Shown here: positions 30,444 to 42,042 of the stretch, piece by piece
How the letters are laid out: each line of letters begins with the position of its first letter
How positions within the stretch are numbered: the stretch's first letter is position 1
DNA from: Nostoc cf. commune SO-36
Lineage (GTDB): Bacteria; Cyanobacteriota; Cyanobacteriia; Cyanobacteriales; Nostocaceae
DNA: 64,000 nucleotides
Reading direction: 5' to 3'
Assembly (NCBI RefSeq): GCF_023734775.1
Contig: NZ_AP025732.1
Location: 4,285,001-4,349,000 of the forward strand
Made by a program: the position numbers and the translations under genes
The notes under the pieces: model-generated
What the model saw: the letters and a program-made list of their open reading frames with translations, nothing else
The model's database searches: none
Told to the model about the DNA's origin: nothing

Positions 30444-31634
30444 TTGAACAGGGTTCTAATTGCTGTAGGTGGCGGTATCGCCGCCTACAAAGTATGTCCA
30501 TTAGTTTCGACGCTGTTTAAAACTGGGGTGGAGGTTCGAGTTATCCTCACCCGTTCCGCGCAAGAATTTATCACGCCTCTGACAATAGCTACCCTATCTC
30601 GTCATCGAGCCTACACAGATGATGATTTTTGGCAACCAACTCACTCTCGCCCGTTGCATATTGAGTTGGGTGAATGGGCAGATGTCATGGTAATTGCTCC
30701 TTTAACAGCTAATACATTAGCCAAGTTAGCCCACGGAATGGCTGATAATTTACTTACAAATACCGTGCTGGCTTCTACTTGTCCCGTGCTGTTAGCACCC
30801 GCAATGAATACGGATATGTGGGAACAGCTATCAGTGCAGCGAAATTGGCAACAGCTATTGATCGATAGCCGATATCATGGGATGAATACAGCATCAGGAT
30901 TATTAGCGTGCGATCGCATCGGTGCTGGGAGATTAGCAGAACCTCCAGAAATTTTGGCTCACATCCAATCGCTGTTACACACTCAAGGTAAACGGGATTT
31001 AGCAGGTAAACGAGTGTTAATTAGTGCTGGGGGAACGCGAGAGTTTCTTGACCCAGTAAGGTTTATTGGCAATCCTTCCACAGGTAAAATGGGATTAGCT
31101 TTAGCCCAAGCCGCACTTCACCGAGGGGCAAACGTCACCCTAGTACATGGCCCAGCTAATTGGGATGTACCATTAGGAGTGCAAGCAATTCCCGTCATTA
31201 GTGCCGAGCAAATGCACCAGGCAATGCTGGAATATTTACCCAACGCTGATGTAATTGTGATGTCAGCAGCCGTGGCAGATGTGAAGCCAAAGAATTATAG
31301 TACAGAAAAATTGCCCAAGCGATCGCTCCCCCAAGCCTTACCCCTAGAACTAGTAACGGATATAGTCGCCCAATTAGCAAAAATTAAACAGCCACATCAG
31401 ATATTAATTGGTTTTGCGGCACAAAGCGGGGATATTATCAAACCTGCGTTAGAAAAGTTACAGAATAAAAAACTCGATGCGATTGTTGCCAATCCCATCG
31501 ATCAACCTGATAGTGGTTTTGGTAGCGATAATAATCAAGCGATATTTTTAGATTATCAAGGACGGCAAGTAGCGATCGCACCTTGTTCTAAATTAGAAAT
31601 GGCACATCAATTATTTGATTTTGTCTTATTTTGA
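30444..31634 (+). CDS. coaBC: Phosphopantothenoylcysteine decarboxylase / phosphopantothenate-cysteine ligase
   Basis: 396 residues carrying both CoaC and CoaB. The CoaC part has VGGGIAAYK, the flavin/substrate histidine region [26 protein letters not shown] and PAMNTDMWE. The CoaB part has [30 protein letters not shown] and the KLPK loop, with NPI near the end. It catalyses two steps of coenzyme A synthesis from phosphopantothenate. The start is a TTG at 30444, the only start in frame before an upstream stop, without a good ribosome binding site. The C-terminal end is complete. Confidence 0.9.
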   Translation: MNRVLIAVGGGIAAYKVCPLVSTLFKTGVEVRVILTRSAQEFITPLTIATLSRHRAYTDDDFWQPTHSRPLHIELGEWADVMVIAPLTANTLAKLAHGMADNLLTNTVLASTCPVLLAPAMNTDMWEQLSVQRNWQQLLIDSRYHGMNTASGLLACDRIGAGRLAEPPEILAHIQSLLHTQGKRDLAGKRVLISAGGTREFLDPVRFIGNPSTGKMGLALAQAALHRGANVTLVHGPANWDVPLGVQAIPVISAEQMHQAMLEYLPNADVIVMSAAVADVKPKNYSTEKLPKRSLPQALPLELVTDIVAQLAKIKQPHQILIGFAAQSGDIIKPALEKLQNKKLDAIVANPIDQPDSGFGSDNNQAIFLDYQGRQVAIAPCSKLEMAHQLFDFVLF

Positions 31635-31695
31635 CTAAGTTCCTCAATCTCTAGTAGCGTGCCAAGATACAAAAATTTCTCTTTGCGTCTTGCTG

Positions 31696-32419
31696 ATGTA
31701 TTGACATTGCGAATTACACTGCATTACGAGAGTTATTTGGTAGGCATTCTCTGATAGGACAACGCCAACTATTAGATTACTTGCTTGAAAATGACTTAAC
31801 TCCTTTACAGGGAATGATTATTGATAGATTTTTCGACCTATTACCGGATATCTGGCTAATTGATGGTTTAGCAAACCGTTGTGCATACTGCGGCACACTG
31901 ATGCGACTTCATCCTAACAATAAACTTTTTCCACAAGGGCGCTGTCCCATTCGCCAGTGTATTGGTCATGAATTGCCAAAAGTATCCGAGAAACTAGATC
32001 CCAACAAAGATATTTTACGCATTGCCAAGCCGCAAATTCTCACCTACTGGACAGGCCCAGCAATTGATGAATTAGCCATTTTTGATAGCGCAAAACAAAG
32101 TAGCTTAAACGCTGAACTTTATCCAGAGTCAGATTTATGCGATATAGCAATTAATGAACGAACAATTGGGATTGATGCTAAGTCCTATACAAGTCCAGTG
32201 ACTTTAGGTTTGCGTCTCAATCGTAGTATTGGCGGGCTGATTTATTATCGTCGTCGGATTTTGGCTGTGAGCGATCGCTTAATTGAGGATAACCCAAGCT
32301 ACATTTCTACCCTCAAATCAACACTTGAGAAAAAAGGTGATGCGGCCAGTTTAGAAATTATGTCAGTCTCCTCCGTCATTGAGTTTTTAAAGAAGATGCC
32401 CTATGCGAACCAAACCTGA
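31696..32419 (+). CDS. Restriction-endonuclease-fold protein of a pPIWI-RE island
   Basis: About 240 residues. A zinc ribbon is formed by CAYC and CPIRQC. Near the centre comes the endonuclease core DLCDIAI ... IGIDAKSY (D-x10-D-x-K), the pattern of a PD-(D/E)xK nuclease. It is the first of three genes in the order nuclease, DinG-like helicase, pPIWI protein, the arrangement of the pPIWI-RE conflict module. The reading frame is open only from 31697 and has no normal start until a TTG at 31781. One extra T at about 31700 would put the ATG at 31696 in frame (MYDIANYTALRELFG), so the 5' end is uncertain. Its 3' end overlaps the next ATG by 17 bases. Confidence 0.65.
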
Positions 32420-35400
32420 TTCTTGGAAAGGTGCAGAGCGAATTTGTTGGCTTTGCGTCTTCATGGAAGAATTTATCGGCACTAATTCACTGGAGTATGC
32501 ACCAGTAGTTATGTCAGGCATGGCCAGCATTTTTAAATGCACCTGCCTTTGCACAAGCCCGTCAAGCTATTTTCAATATGCGGCAGATGTCACTGGCTTA
32601 TGTAACGCACCAATCAGTTAAGCACGCAATTGCTCTCTATAACAATTATCATTACTCCAACAATACTCAAGGGACGTATGAAATTGATATTGAAACACTT
32701 CACTTTCAAAGGACTGATGCTTTAGAAGATTCGCAAATTACAAAGGCGCGGCAAATTCTCAGTAACCCTTTGCCCTACGATACCTATGGTTTTACAGTTG
32801 CCGATCCTCGTCAGCCAATGGCTGTGGCGTTAGGTGAAGACTCAACCTCGGTGAAACTAGACATTCCGCGTATCTCTGCCCCGATCGCTGCACATCGCAC
32901 ACATTCCCTCAACCGCCAACCAAGAGGAAAGATTCGCATTCCCCTAAAAGAACTGCGTGATTTGGCTATTGAAATGGACGAGCGTGAACAGCAATATCCT
33001 GAACGACGGTCTGGGAACTGGGCAGATCGCTTTGAACGCTTTGACCTGATGGTGTCAGAGGCTGGAAAAGGACTGCGGAAAGAAGATGATGTGCTGGAAT
33101 TAGAGGATATTAAGCACTTAATTGGTTTGCCAGGGTCGGGTAAAACTACCTTACTGGTGTTGATAGCTGTCTGGTTGGGGCTACATGCTTATAAAGCAAT
33201 GTTTGTATTCCCCTCAATTGAAGTTGCTAGACAGTACATGGCTGATTTGGCATTTCATCAAGTTAAGGTGGGAATGCTTGTCGGTCAAGGTGATGAAACT
33301 CGTCGTCGCCATGCAGATAATATTGCAGAAGCGATCGCTGCTATAGGAAACAATGGTGGTTTTGCTTACAGCTTAGAACAGGCAGAAGTTTTTGGACTGA
33401 ACTGCGTTCTACCAGCCTTTTCAACTGCGGATATGTCTTTGTGGGGCTTTGGTTATGCACCTTGCAATGAGGTATTGCAAGGAGGGGGGAAACAGGGAAA
33501 GATGAAAAAATGCCTGTGTCCCCTCTGGACAATGTGCGGTCGTAACAAAGCACAGCGAGATTTATTGGATGCTAATATTTGGGTTGGTCATGTGCGATCG
33601 CTCGATACTCAAATATCACCCCATGCGACTTACGAACAATTACGATATTTTGAATTAATTGCCCGAACTTTTGACCTAGTGGTTTTCGACGAAGGCGACA
33701 TGGTGCAGAAAGTCTTAGATGATTATGGGGCTGCAACTTTAAGTATTTCCGGCTCAGAGCGATCGATTCATAGAGTCATTCTCGAACAAATTCTTAATCG
33801 CTTTGCTCGTGGTGAAAACTATCGACTATTTGATCGGGATATAGAACTTTATAGTCGTGACTTAGCGGAATTTGGCAATCATAATACCTCTTTGATTACC
33901 ACCATCCATAATATGTCAGCGTCGCGGGTAAAAGAACGCTACGAAAATCAATTACTGACTGTATTAACGGATTGTTAGCGAACTCTTGAATAGTGTTAAA
34001 AAATCTACTAAGCAAGATGAAATTGATGAACAAGAAGCCAAAACAGAAGTTACCAGAAGTCGAGCTTTAGCGGAATTTTGGGAAAAAGCAGCATATAACG
34101 CCTTTTATGACCGCACAGGTGTTAATAACCCTCAAGATTTTTAAAGCTGATTTTTGGCCTCATTACATAGGCATAAATAAAGAAACTTAGAACAGCAATG
34201 GAATACTCTCATTCAGCATTTTCGGCGCTACTTAGCTGAAAATTTGATTAAACACCGTGATGCGATCGTTCAAGAAATTATCGAATTATTTTTCAAACTC
34301 TGTTTTCCCAAGCATCAATTAACTATCGAAGCTGAGGATTTAATTAAATTACTGATAACTGTTACATTCGTAATTTTGGGTTATCAGCGAATTGTACCAG
34401 GAACAAGAACAATGGTTGCAGAAGGCTTTATTCGTGATCCTATTGTAGAATCTACTGCATCACCAGAACTCAGAAAATTTATTCCAGAAAGCATTTTAGG
34501 TTCATTTTCTGGTGTGCAATATAGTTTTTTTAAAGCCCTAACAACGCGCACTGCTGCCAGAAACGTGGAATTATCTTACATTACATTTGTAGGTGCGCCT
34601 CGGATGTTAATGCACCGCTTTCATCGGTTGTTAGAAGCAGATAATGGACAAGCAAGCCCAGCTATTTTAATTACATCAGCCACATCATTTTTACAAGCAA
34701 GTCCAGCCTATCATATTAACGCTGGGCCACATTATTTACTTAAAGCACGTCAGCCAAAAAATCATACATCAGCAAAAAGCACTTATTGTTTCAAATGGTT
34801 TTCAGATAGTCAACGAGGTGATCAGCCTTTACTATACAGTGGCGCAGGCGATCCCGACCTGCAAAAACGTAATCTTCAGCTGATGGTAGATGCTCTTGTT
34901 AAAGGAGGAACTACTAAATCTGAAATTTATAAAGCTATGAATAAATTTGATGTTAAGTCTGGTATTCGACGTAAAGCCGCTTTAGTTGTTAACAGTTATG
35001 ATCAAGCTCGCCATATTAAGAAATACATAAATAACTATTATCCTGATATTGGTAGGTATACAAAAGCAGTTGTTAACTCTTTGAGAGAAGGAGAACAACC
35101 AAAGGATTTTGTCACTTCTGCTCAGTGTGAAGCATTGGGAGATGATGAAAACTGTGACATTTTAATTTTTCCCATGCTGGCAATTGGTAGAGGTGTCAAC
35201 ATAGTTTTCACCAAAGGGGAAAGGAAACTAGATGCAGCAATTGGCTCGATTTACTTCCTCACTCGTCCTCATCCTACCAAAAATGATATGCAGCTTTTGT
35301 ACAGTTTGGCAGGACGAGCAACACAAGAATTTGATAGTCGAGTTTTTAGTGAAACAGAAGATTTGAATGCCATAGCAACAGCTTGGCGACAATCTAGAAA

Positions 35401-35830
35401 AGACCTCTGGTTAACTGCCAATAGATTGTTACGTGAACCCTTAATGGCAAGCCGTTTATGGCCTGAACTATTCAAATCATTTATGGCTAATCAAATGGTA
35501 GCTATTCTGCAAACAATTGGTCGAGGGATGCGGAATGGATGCCCGGTATCAGTTTACTTTGTTGATGCAGCTTGGGCTAAAAAATCAACAGAAGGTAAAC
35601 CCGACTCTGGACGAGATAGTATGCTGGTTCAGATGCGAATTATTTTAGAAGAATGTGTGAACCATGAAGACCCCGTAATTCGAGAAATTTATCAAGAACT
35701 GTATGGCGCATTTCTAGAACCTTTACAGCACATTCAAGGAGTAATTTATCCTGATGAATTACATTCCTTAGAAGAATCGGCGGATGAAGAAGAAGGTTTT
35801 GACGAGTTTTCACCACTATTGGAGATGTAA
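32403..35830 (+). pseudogene. DinG-like helicase of a pPIWI-RE island, frameshifted
   Basis: About 1140 residues in several frames: 32403-32525, then 32526-33978 (Walker A GLPGSGKTT, Walker B-like VVFDEGDM), then 33980-34144, then 34190-35830. The N-terminal half has cysteines (C276, C296, C312, C314, C320 counted from 32578) like the iron-sulfur cluster of DinG/XPD helicases. The last block carries ILITSATSF and motif VI QTIGRGMRNG. At least three single-base breaks occur, near 32525, 33975 and 34145-34190. It probably unwinds nucleic acid for the PIWI protein. Two bases separate its stop from the next ATG. Confidence 0.7.
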
Positions 35831-35832
35831 AA

Positions 35833-38800
35833 ATGATGAATAACTTTGATAATGAAATTGAATTGGAAGAAGATTTATTGGCAGAAGACGAAGACGAAGA
35901 AACTGAAGGTGATTTAGTCTCAGATACATTGTATATCCAGCAAGGTGCAATCAAACCAATTGCAAAATTTCCTTTGGCTTTTAGCGTACCAGATAAACTA
36001 CTACCAATTATAGTAGAGGGTTGTAACCTTACTTGGACAAAAGCAGCTTTGCAATGTTTTAGCGAGATTCGACAAGGAGATAATGTCACAAATCTTCCTT
36101 ATGGCTCATTGCGAAATTTTCTACAAATAGTGCTAAAAGATGCTACGCGAATTGAACCAGAGATAGGTCTTAGCAAGAGTGCATTTTATCATGCTAGCAA
36201 GGGAGATGAGCCAGAACCTTTTGTTTACCTTACTGGTGGCAATGAGGAAGAAATAAATAGAATACTTCGCCCAATTATTAATGATTGGTTAATAAACTAT
36301 CTCAAACCATTTGCTGAGAAGGAGGATATATCAATAAACATTATTGAGCGCTTAGAGGATGTGCAAGAAAGAGGAGATTTAATAAAAGTTTCTCCATTCA
36401 AATCTCAAGTATTACCTTGGGCTTGGAATAAAGAAACGGAAACAACTCAACCTAAAGATAAATATGCATATCGAATGCTTGCAGATTATCTGGCTCGTCA
36501 AATTGCTGGAAAAATAATTTTTCCAGGTTTAAAGCCAATGAAACGCATTATTTTCAGCAATGGCACATTTACTTCTGGTATTGCAAAACTGATTACAGAG
36601 CCGATTTCCTTAGAGGGAACAAAAGGAAAATTCAGTTTTGTCGTAAGTTTAGAAGTTGTTACTTATCCATCTTTACATCAACCTTTATTAAAAGTTGAGG
36701 TTTCTAAACGTCGCTGGTTCACTCAGCTAAAAGCTCCTAAATATGACCGCAGAAATATTAGCGGTTTCATATTTTCTCAAGAGCATACCGATCGAGCCTT
36801 TAACTATCAATTAAAATGCGAACGAGATAAAAAAGGCAAAAATGCTAAAACTAACAAGGAAGAGCAGGTAAAATGGGTTTGGAGAACAGATAAAGATTTT
36901 GAAATCCTGCGGAGAGAATTAAATCTTGGGTCATCTTGTGATGGTCAAGAAATCGCTTTAGGTTCAGCCTCTACTAATAGCTGTGAGGTACTTCTAACTT
37001 ACCGTAATGGACTTCAAGATAATTCAGAAGACGATGAGGAAATTCCAGAAAAATATGGTATCGAAACAGGTGTACCAGAGCGCGATAAATTAGACGCTTT
37101 TGAAGCGATCGCTCAAATTCTTCAACCATTAGGAATGCAAGTATTCAATAAATATTCTTTGGTTAAATCAATCCATGACTGGAAGAACGCACAGAAAGCG
37201 ACACGCATGATTAATCTTCCTACACTCCTTGGTGGTGTTTTGGAAGCTCTTGAAACAAATACAAACTTGGAATTTACTCCGAAATATCTCGATCAACTCA
37301 ATGATAAACAAATTGATGACTTACTAAGTAAATATTTTGACATTCGCTTAGAAGGTATTCATTGGGGAAGAAAAGCTCTCCAATTCAGCCAGCGCACAAA
37401 AAATCAAACGGGTGATCTTCAAGCCATTACTCAGGCAAATCAAGCAGCGATGCAGAGATTATATCCCAATGAACAACCGTCACTTTTTATCTTTTATGAA
37501 GCTCATTTAAAAACAGAAGCAAAACTGTTGCAGAAGGTTACTCAACTTTTGTGGGGAGACACACTTGAAATAGAAATTAATCGCTTGCCAGAAGATACCC
37601 ACGGGCCACGAGAAGGTTTACCTGAGAAAGATGAGAAAGCTGAAAAGCGATCGCGCGAGCGAATTAAAGCATGGGAATCTACTGCACAACAGATTAAAAA
37701 GCTCAATCAGCCAACTTTCTGCTTAATAATGGCGCGGCAGTTTTATCCAAATCCTAATGGTCAAAACACTGTTAAACCTGACGATAAAGTTAACAAACCT
37801 TCAACTCGTCAAGCACTAGCAAAGGTTGGTGCTGCTGTGCAGTTTCTACTACCCATTGAAAAGACAAGGAAAACAAACGGTCTTAAACTTGCAGACTTTT
37901 TCCATCGGATGCAGTCAGCACTGAAAGATTTAATATTTGCTCATTCTGGCCGCATTGATGATGTCAAAGGAAAAGTGGATAAGTACCTGCAAAATATTCC
38001 ACCAGAAGCTAGACCAAAAGAAATTATTGTAATTACAATCGTCCGAAAACAAAAAGGTCGCGTTCGTGGCAAAATAGAGAGTACATTTTTGCCAATAGCA
38101 ATCCGCATCAATGTGGATACAGGTAAATGTGAATTTTGTTGTGCTTATGATAGAGGAAATTTAGTAATCAGTTCGTGGACAGGTTTTTCTGATGCACGAG
38201 CTTTTGTTGCTGAACTTACTCCTATCAAACTAGCTGATAAAGAGGAAGTACGCAAGACTCGATTCATGGACTTTGTGAAACAGGTTATTTCCGATTCTGT
38301 AGAAGGAGGGAAGCAACCATTGGTGATGATTGATTCTTCCAACTGCGTTCAACTATGGCCTTGGTTAGCTGATACTAAAATAAATGCTAATAAAATCAAT
38401 CTTGGTCAGAAGCATGAAAACATGGAGGTTGACTGGCAAAGCGCACGTATAATTCGCATACGCCAAGAAATTGCCCCTAGCATTATTGAGAAAAAAGTTA
38501 GACATATAATAGAAACTTCTGTAGAGGATACCAGAACTAAAGAGGAGCTAAAGGAACTGCCACCTACGCTAGAAATTCCCTCAGCATCTAGTGCGACAGG
38601 GTTATTCCGACTCAGCGCGACCAACCAAACTAGATGCGTAGCTTTATCTATCTGTGGCGCGTGAATTACCACAAAGAAAAGCTCGTGGGCAAAGTTGCTA
38701 TCGTCCACCCGACACTTTAGTTAAAAAAATAGATGATTCTAAAAAGCCAATTTGTAACAAAGCTGGGTTAGAGGTACATCAACTTACTAAAAAAGCTGCT

Positions 38801-39031
38801 TTTACTGGTCGCTGGCCTACTCCAACCCCCTAGAAATTGTTGTTACCTTGAGACAGCCAGAAGATAATCCTGATGACTTAGGCATCCCTTGTGGAGTCAC
38901 TGCGGCTACGGCTTTGGTCACTACAGCGATTGGACAGCTTTACCTGCTCCTTTATTTTTTGAGCGTGTTGTACGGACTATATTAGTGATTTTGCCATAGA
39001 AGATGAGGAAATAGAAGCAGAGGAAGATTAA
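35833..39031 (+). pseudogene. pPIWI-RE family PIWI protein, 3' part frameshifted
   Basis: The first 943 residues are open: an acidic N-terminus, a long pPIWI-RE-specific region, a MID-like region around residues 400-560 and an RNase H-like PIWI domain (PKEIIVITIVRKQKGRVRG, FLPIAIRINVDTG, VMIDSSNCVQLWPW). Beyond 38664 the family C-terminus continues in other frames: YLSVARELPQRKARGQSCYR, TGRWPTPTPLEIVVTLRQPE, HYSDWTALPAPLFFERVV and DYISDFAIEDEEIEAEED, with stop at 39029-39031. At least four indels lie near 38620, 38640, 38835 and 38985. pPIWI-RE proteins are predicted nucleic-acid-guided or R-loop-related defence factors. Confidence 0.75.
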
Positions 39032-39309
39032 ATATCCTGCCAGTGTAGAAAGAGGCTACTAATAAATTTACAACTTGAAGCGGGTATTATTACAATCAAC
39101 TCGCAGAAAGATGACTGTTAGAATGCATCCTGACGCATTCGCATTGCAAAAAAACGCATTAACAATGCATCCCGATACATTGGCATTGTAAGGGATTGCC
39201 AAATTTAATTCGCTACGAATTAATGAAATGTTGTACTTAACAAGACAAGGTTATAACTCAATACGGTTCAGTTAAGGCTATGCAGTGCTTAAAATAACAA
39301 ACACAGGAG

Positions 39310-40260
39310 GATTAGTTATTATTCCAGTGGCTCTGTGTTTAACTTTGTTAGAGCGAACTTTTGATACAGCTTTTAACAACCCTGGGTTTATTTCTATGAA
39401 CCCTTTCAGGTAAAACTTGGTCGAGGATTTCTACAGTTAACCACTAAAAAAAGGGGAAATCTTGTGGTTGCAAACGCTGAAATTTAGGGAGGGCACGACG
39501 AACAACTCGTAATGTTCCAGTGAAACTTAGACGCAAGGGTGCAACTTCTCCACAAAAATTAAATGTGTCCCTGCCTCTACCAAAATAACTAATCTAACTT
39601 TGGGAAATGCCGCTCGTGTACCAGGACGACTACCGGGAGGACCAAAAACCCTTGCATTGTCATCACTATCTGGGATATCTAAGCAAGTTCCATCGAACAC
39701 TACAATTCTTAGTTCGTTTAGAAAACTTCCAATATTTACCAACTTTTACCCATGCCTCTGAAAGACCTTGAAGAAGAATTCAGAAGCCAGAATGGGCTAA
39801 ACGCCCCGCTACCGCTAACAGGAGTCAGAATCAATGAGTGGGGGATTCAGACCCGCCACTCATTGTAGACCACCAAATTTTCTTGTTTTGTGGGGGTCTT
39901 AAACCCATTTATTCAGACGCGACTCGAAAATACTCGCTTTCCGCGTCGCTATCGAGTACTCGCTCTAAGCGAAGCCATGCCGCAGGCTTTACGCTGCGCT
40001 ATCCGCCAGTCGCGCAGAATTCCATTCTGTTAGCGGTAGCGGGGCGTTTAGCCCATTCTGGCTCCTGACTCCTGAATTCTGTTTGATCAATGAGATTTTT
40101 TTGTACATCTCGCATTGAATCTCTCGACCACAAGCTCATTGCTATTATTAGACAAATTACCAGATGTGCTGGTAACGAACGATGGCGTTCCTCTTCTACT
40201 TTAGTTTTAGCATTCGCGTAGCGTGCGCCTTCGCGCACTCGCTTGTTCGATTGAAGTTGC
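39310..40260 (-). pseudogene. IS4-family transposase relic
   Basis: Reading leftwards: KTKVEEERHRSLPAHLVIC and MSLWSRDSMRDVQKNLID (40082-40205), then the nested element, then NELRIVVFDGTCLDIPDSDD and VFGPPGSRPGTRAAFPKVRL (39540-39740). The C-terminal peptides PLRLSFTGTLRVVRRALPKF follow in another frame (39450-39535). DDE-type IS4 signature regions are recognisable, but the central part is deleted. Confidence 0.7.
39775..40080. repeat. 306-base palindromic element nested in the IS4 relic
   Basis: The arms at 39775-39832 and 40019-40080 are long inverted copies (AGAATTCAG..., GCCAGAATGGGCTAAACGCC, CCGCTACCGCTAACAG). The centre carries palindromic G/C-rich Nostoc repeats such as TCGCTCTAAGCGA. 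Related ends are at 45676 and in 46597-46816. Confidence 0.7.
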
Positions 40261-40512
40261 TGGGATAGCGACCTCTATCGCTTTGAATATCTCCGTACTT
40301 TGTATTTTGGGAGACACTAATGAGAATTCTTGGAGATGCACCGTGCTTGATTTCCATTTTTGGAAACAATGCCTATTTTACAGCTATTTTAGCCTTAACT
40401 GAACCGTATTGGTGTTTAATATAGGCAAAAGCCTTTAAAACCGATTTAATTATTTTTCTAGAAAAGTGCCCCAATATATTGATAATGAAAAAATACGAGA
40501 GTGATTTTATAA

Positions 40513-41588
40513 TTATTTATTGTTGAGTAATACAGTAAATATACTACCTTTTGGATGATTATCTTCGATGGTAATAGTACCAGAATGTGCCTCGATCGCC
40601 ATTTTGCAGAAAGCCAATCCTAAACCAATTTGCGAAACTTCTGGCATCACAGTTCCAGTTTCATACTTCTCAAAAATGATTTGTCTTAAATGCAGACTTA
40701 CTCCCGAACCGGAATCAGCAACTTGCACTTTAGCACCTCCTGCTGCCAAATACTCTCCCCGTAAAATGATTTGAGACTTGGATGGAGAAAACTTAATGGC
40801 ATTGGAGAGCAAATTATCTAGCACTCGACGAAAAACAACTGCATCTAGTGTAACAATGCCACCAGGTTCGGGTAATTCACTAATCAAGGTGAGATTTTTT
40901 GAGTAGCGATCGCCTCAATATCTGCTAATGCTGACATACATAGGGTATAAAGGTCTACTTCTGTGTAGTTGAGAACCATTTTACCCGATTCCAGCTTTGC
41001 CATCATCAGCAAGCTATCAATCAACGATTGTAGTTGTTGTCCAGCAATTAAAATTTGCTCGACTTTTCCTTGCTGCTGTTCTGGCGACAAATCTGGAAAC
41101 CGAAGAATCTGTGCGCCTAAGACAATACTGGTAAGTGGATTTCGCAGATCATGCACAATCATATTTACCATGTCTTCTCGCAGTTTGAGCAATACTTGCA
41201 TACTGTCGTAATGCTGCTTAATCCGCAATATGGAACGAACTCTAGCTCGTAATTCCATACCATTGACGGGCTTACTAATAAAGTCATCTGCACCCGTCGC
41301 CAGACATCGAGCCAAATCTTCTTTATCGGTTAATGCTGTCACCATGATGATTGGTACTGCTTGCATTGTGGATGGCTTGATCTGTTGGCAAACTTCCATC
41401 CCATTGAGATCGGGCATCATTACATCTAATAAAATCAGATCAGGCTGAAAACTATGGAGGCGACTTAAAGCTTGTTGGCCACTAGAAGCGTAGTATAGCT
41501 GGTAGTTTTCACCGTCCAACAAGGTTTCAACAACATCAAAGTTGTCTGGTTGATCATCGATTACTAAAATAGAGGGTTGACTATCCAT
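40513..41588 (-). pseudogene. Response regulator-histidine kinase, frameshifted
   Basis: About 358 residues. REC domain at residues 5-120 (ILVIDDQPDN, phosphoacceptor in LILLDVMMPDLNG, KPVNG). HisKA follows with the H-box MIVHDLRNPLTSI. The ATPase domain is in the next frame (VLDNLLSNAIKFSPS N-box, VQVADSGSGV, GLGLAFCKMAIEAHSG). At about 40895 the run has six A where seven restore ATQKNLTLISELPEP. It starts 12 bases after the stop of the hybrid kinase gene, forming a signalling operon. The single-base homopolymer contraction may be error. Confidence 0.8.
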
Positions 41589-42042
41589 CGAGAATTTCCG
41601 CTATTTTCCTAAAAGTTGTTGAATTGTGGCTACAAGCTGTTTAAGTTTTATGGGTTTAGTCAAATATTCGTTAGCTCCGGCTGCTAAAAAGCTTGGCGAT
41701 CGCTAGGCATAGCTAATGCCGTTAGTGCAATCATCGGAATATGCATAAATTGCCGATCGTCACGAATACGGCGCATTGCTTCTAACCCATCCATTCCCGG
41801 CATTTGAATATCCATCACAATTAAATCGGGGCGTTGATCTCTCACAAGGTCAATAGCTTGTTGTCCATTATTTGCCAGAATGAGATGATACCCTTGGCTT
41901 TCAAGATAGTCGGACATGGTATCGATATTTGCTTGATTATCTTCTGCCAGCAAAATTAAAGGAGGTTTCAAATCGGTTTTTGGCAATACGATCAGATTTG
42001 ATGACTCGGGATAGGCAGAATATTGCAGTTTCTCTATAGTTA

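Larger units (their letters stand above)
39259..40411 (-). mobile_element. IS4-type element, degraded, carrying a nested palindromic element
   Basis: Terminal inverted repeats CAATACGGTTCAGTTAAGGCT at 39259-39279 and its inverse at 40391-40411. Inside are fragments of one IS4-family transposase split by a 306-base palindromic insertion (39775-40080). The 39032-39258 gap before it holds only imperfect repeats such as ATGCATCC.GA.GCATT.GCATTG. Confidence 0.7.

Noticed and set aside
32403..32621. Separate small gene of 72 residues
   Set aside because: Its first 40 codons are the helicase N-terminus; the rest is read in the wrong frame after a frameshift at about 32525.
39120..39200. Possible CRISPR-like repeat (ATGCATCC / GCATTGCATTG units)
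   Set aside because: Only two imperfect units, no constant repeat and spacer length, and no cas genes in the window.
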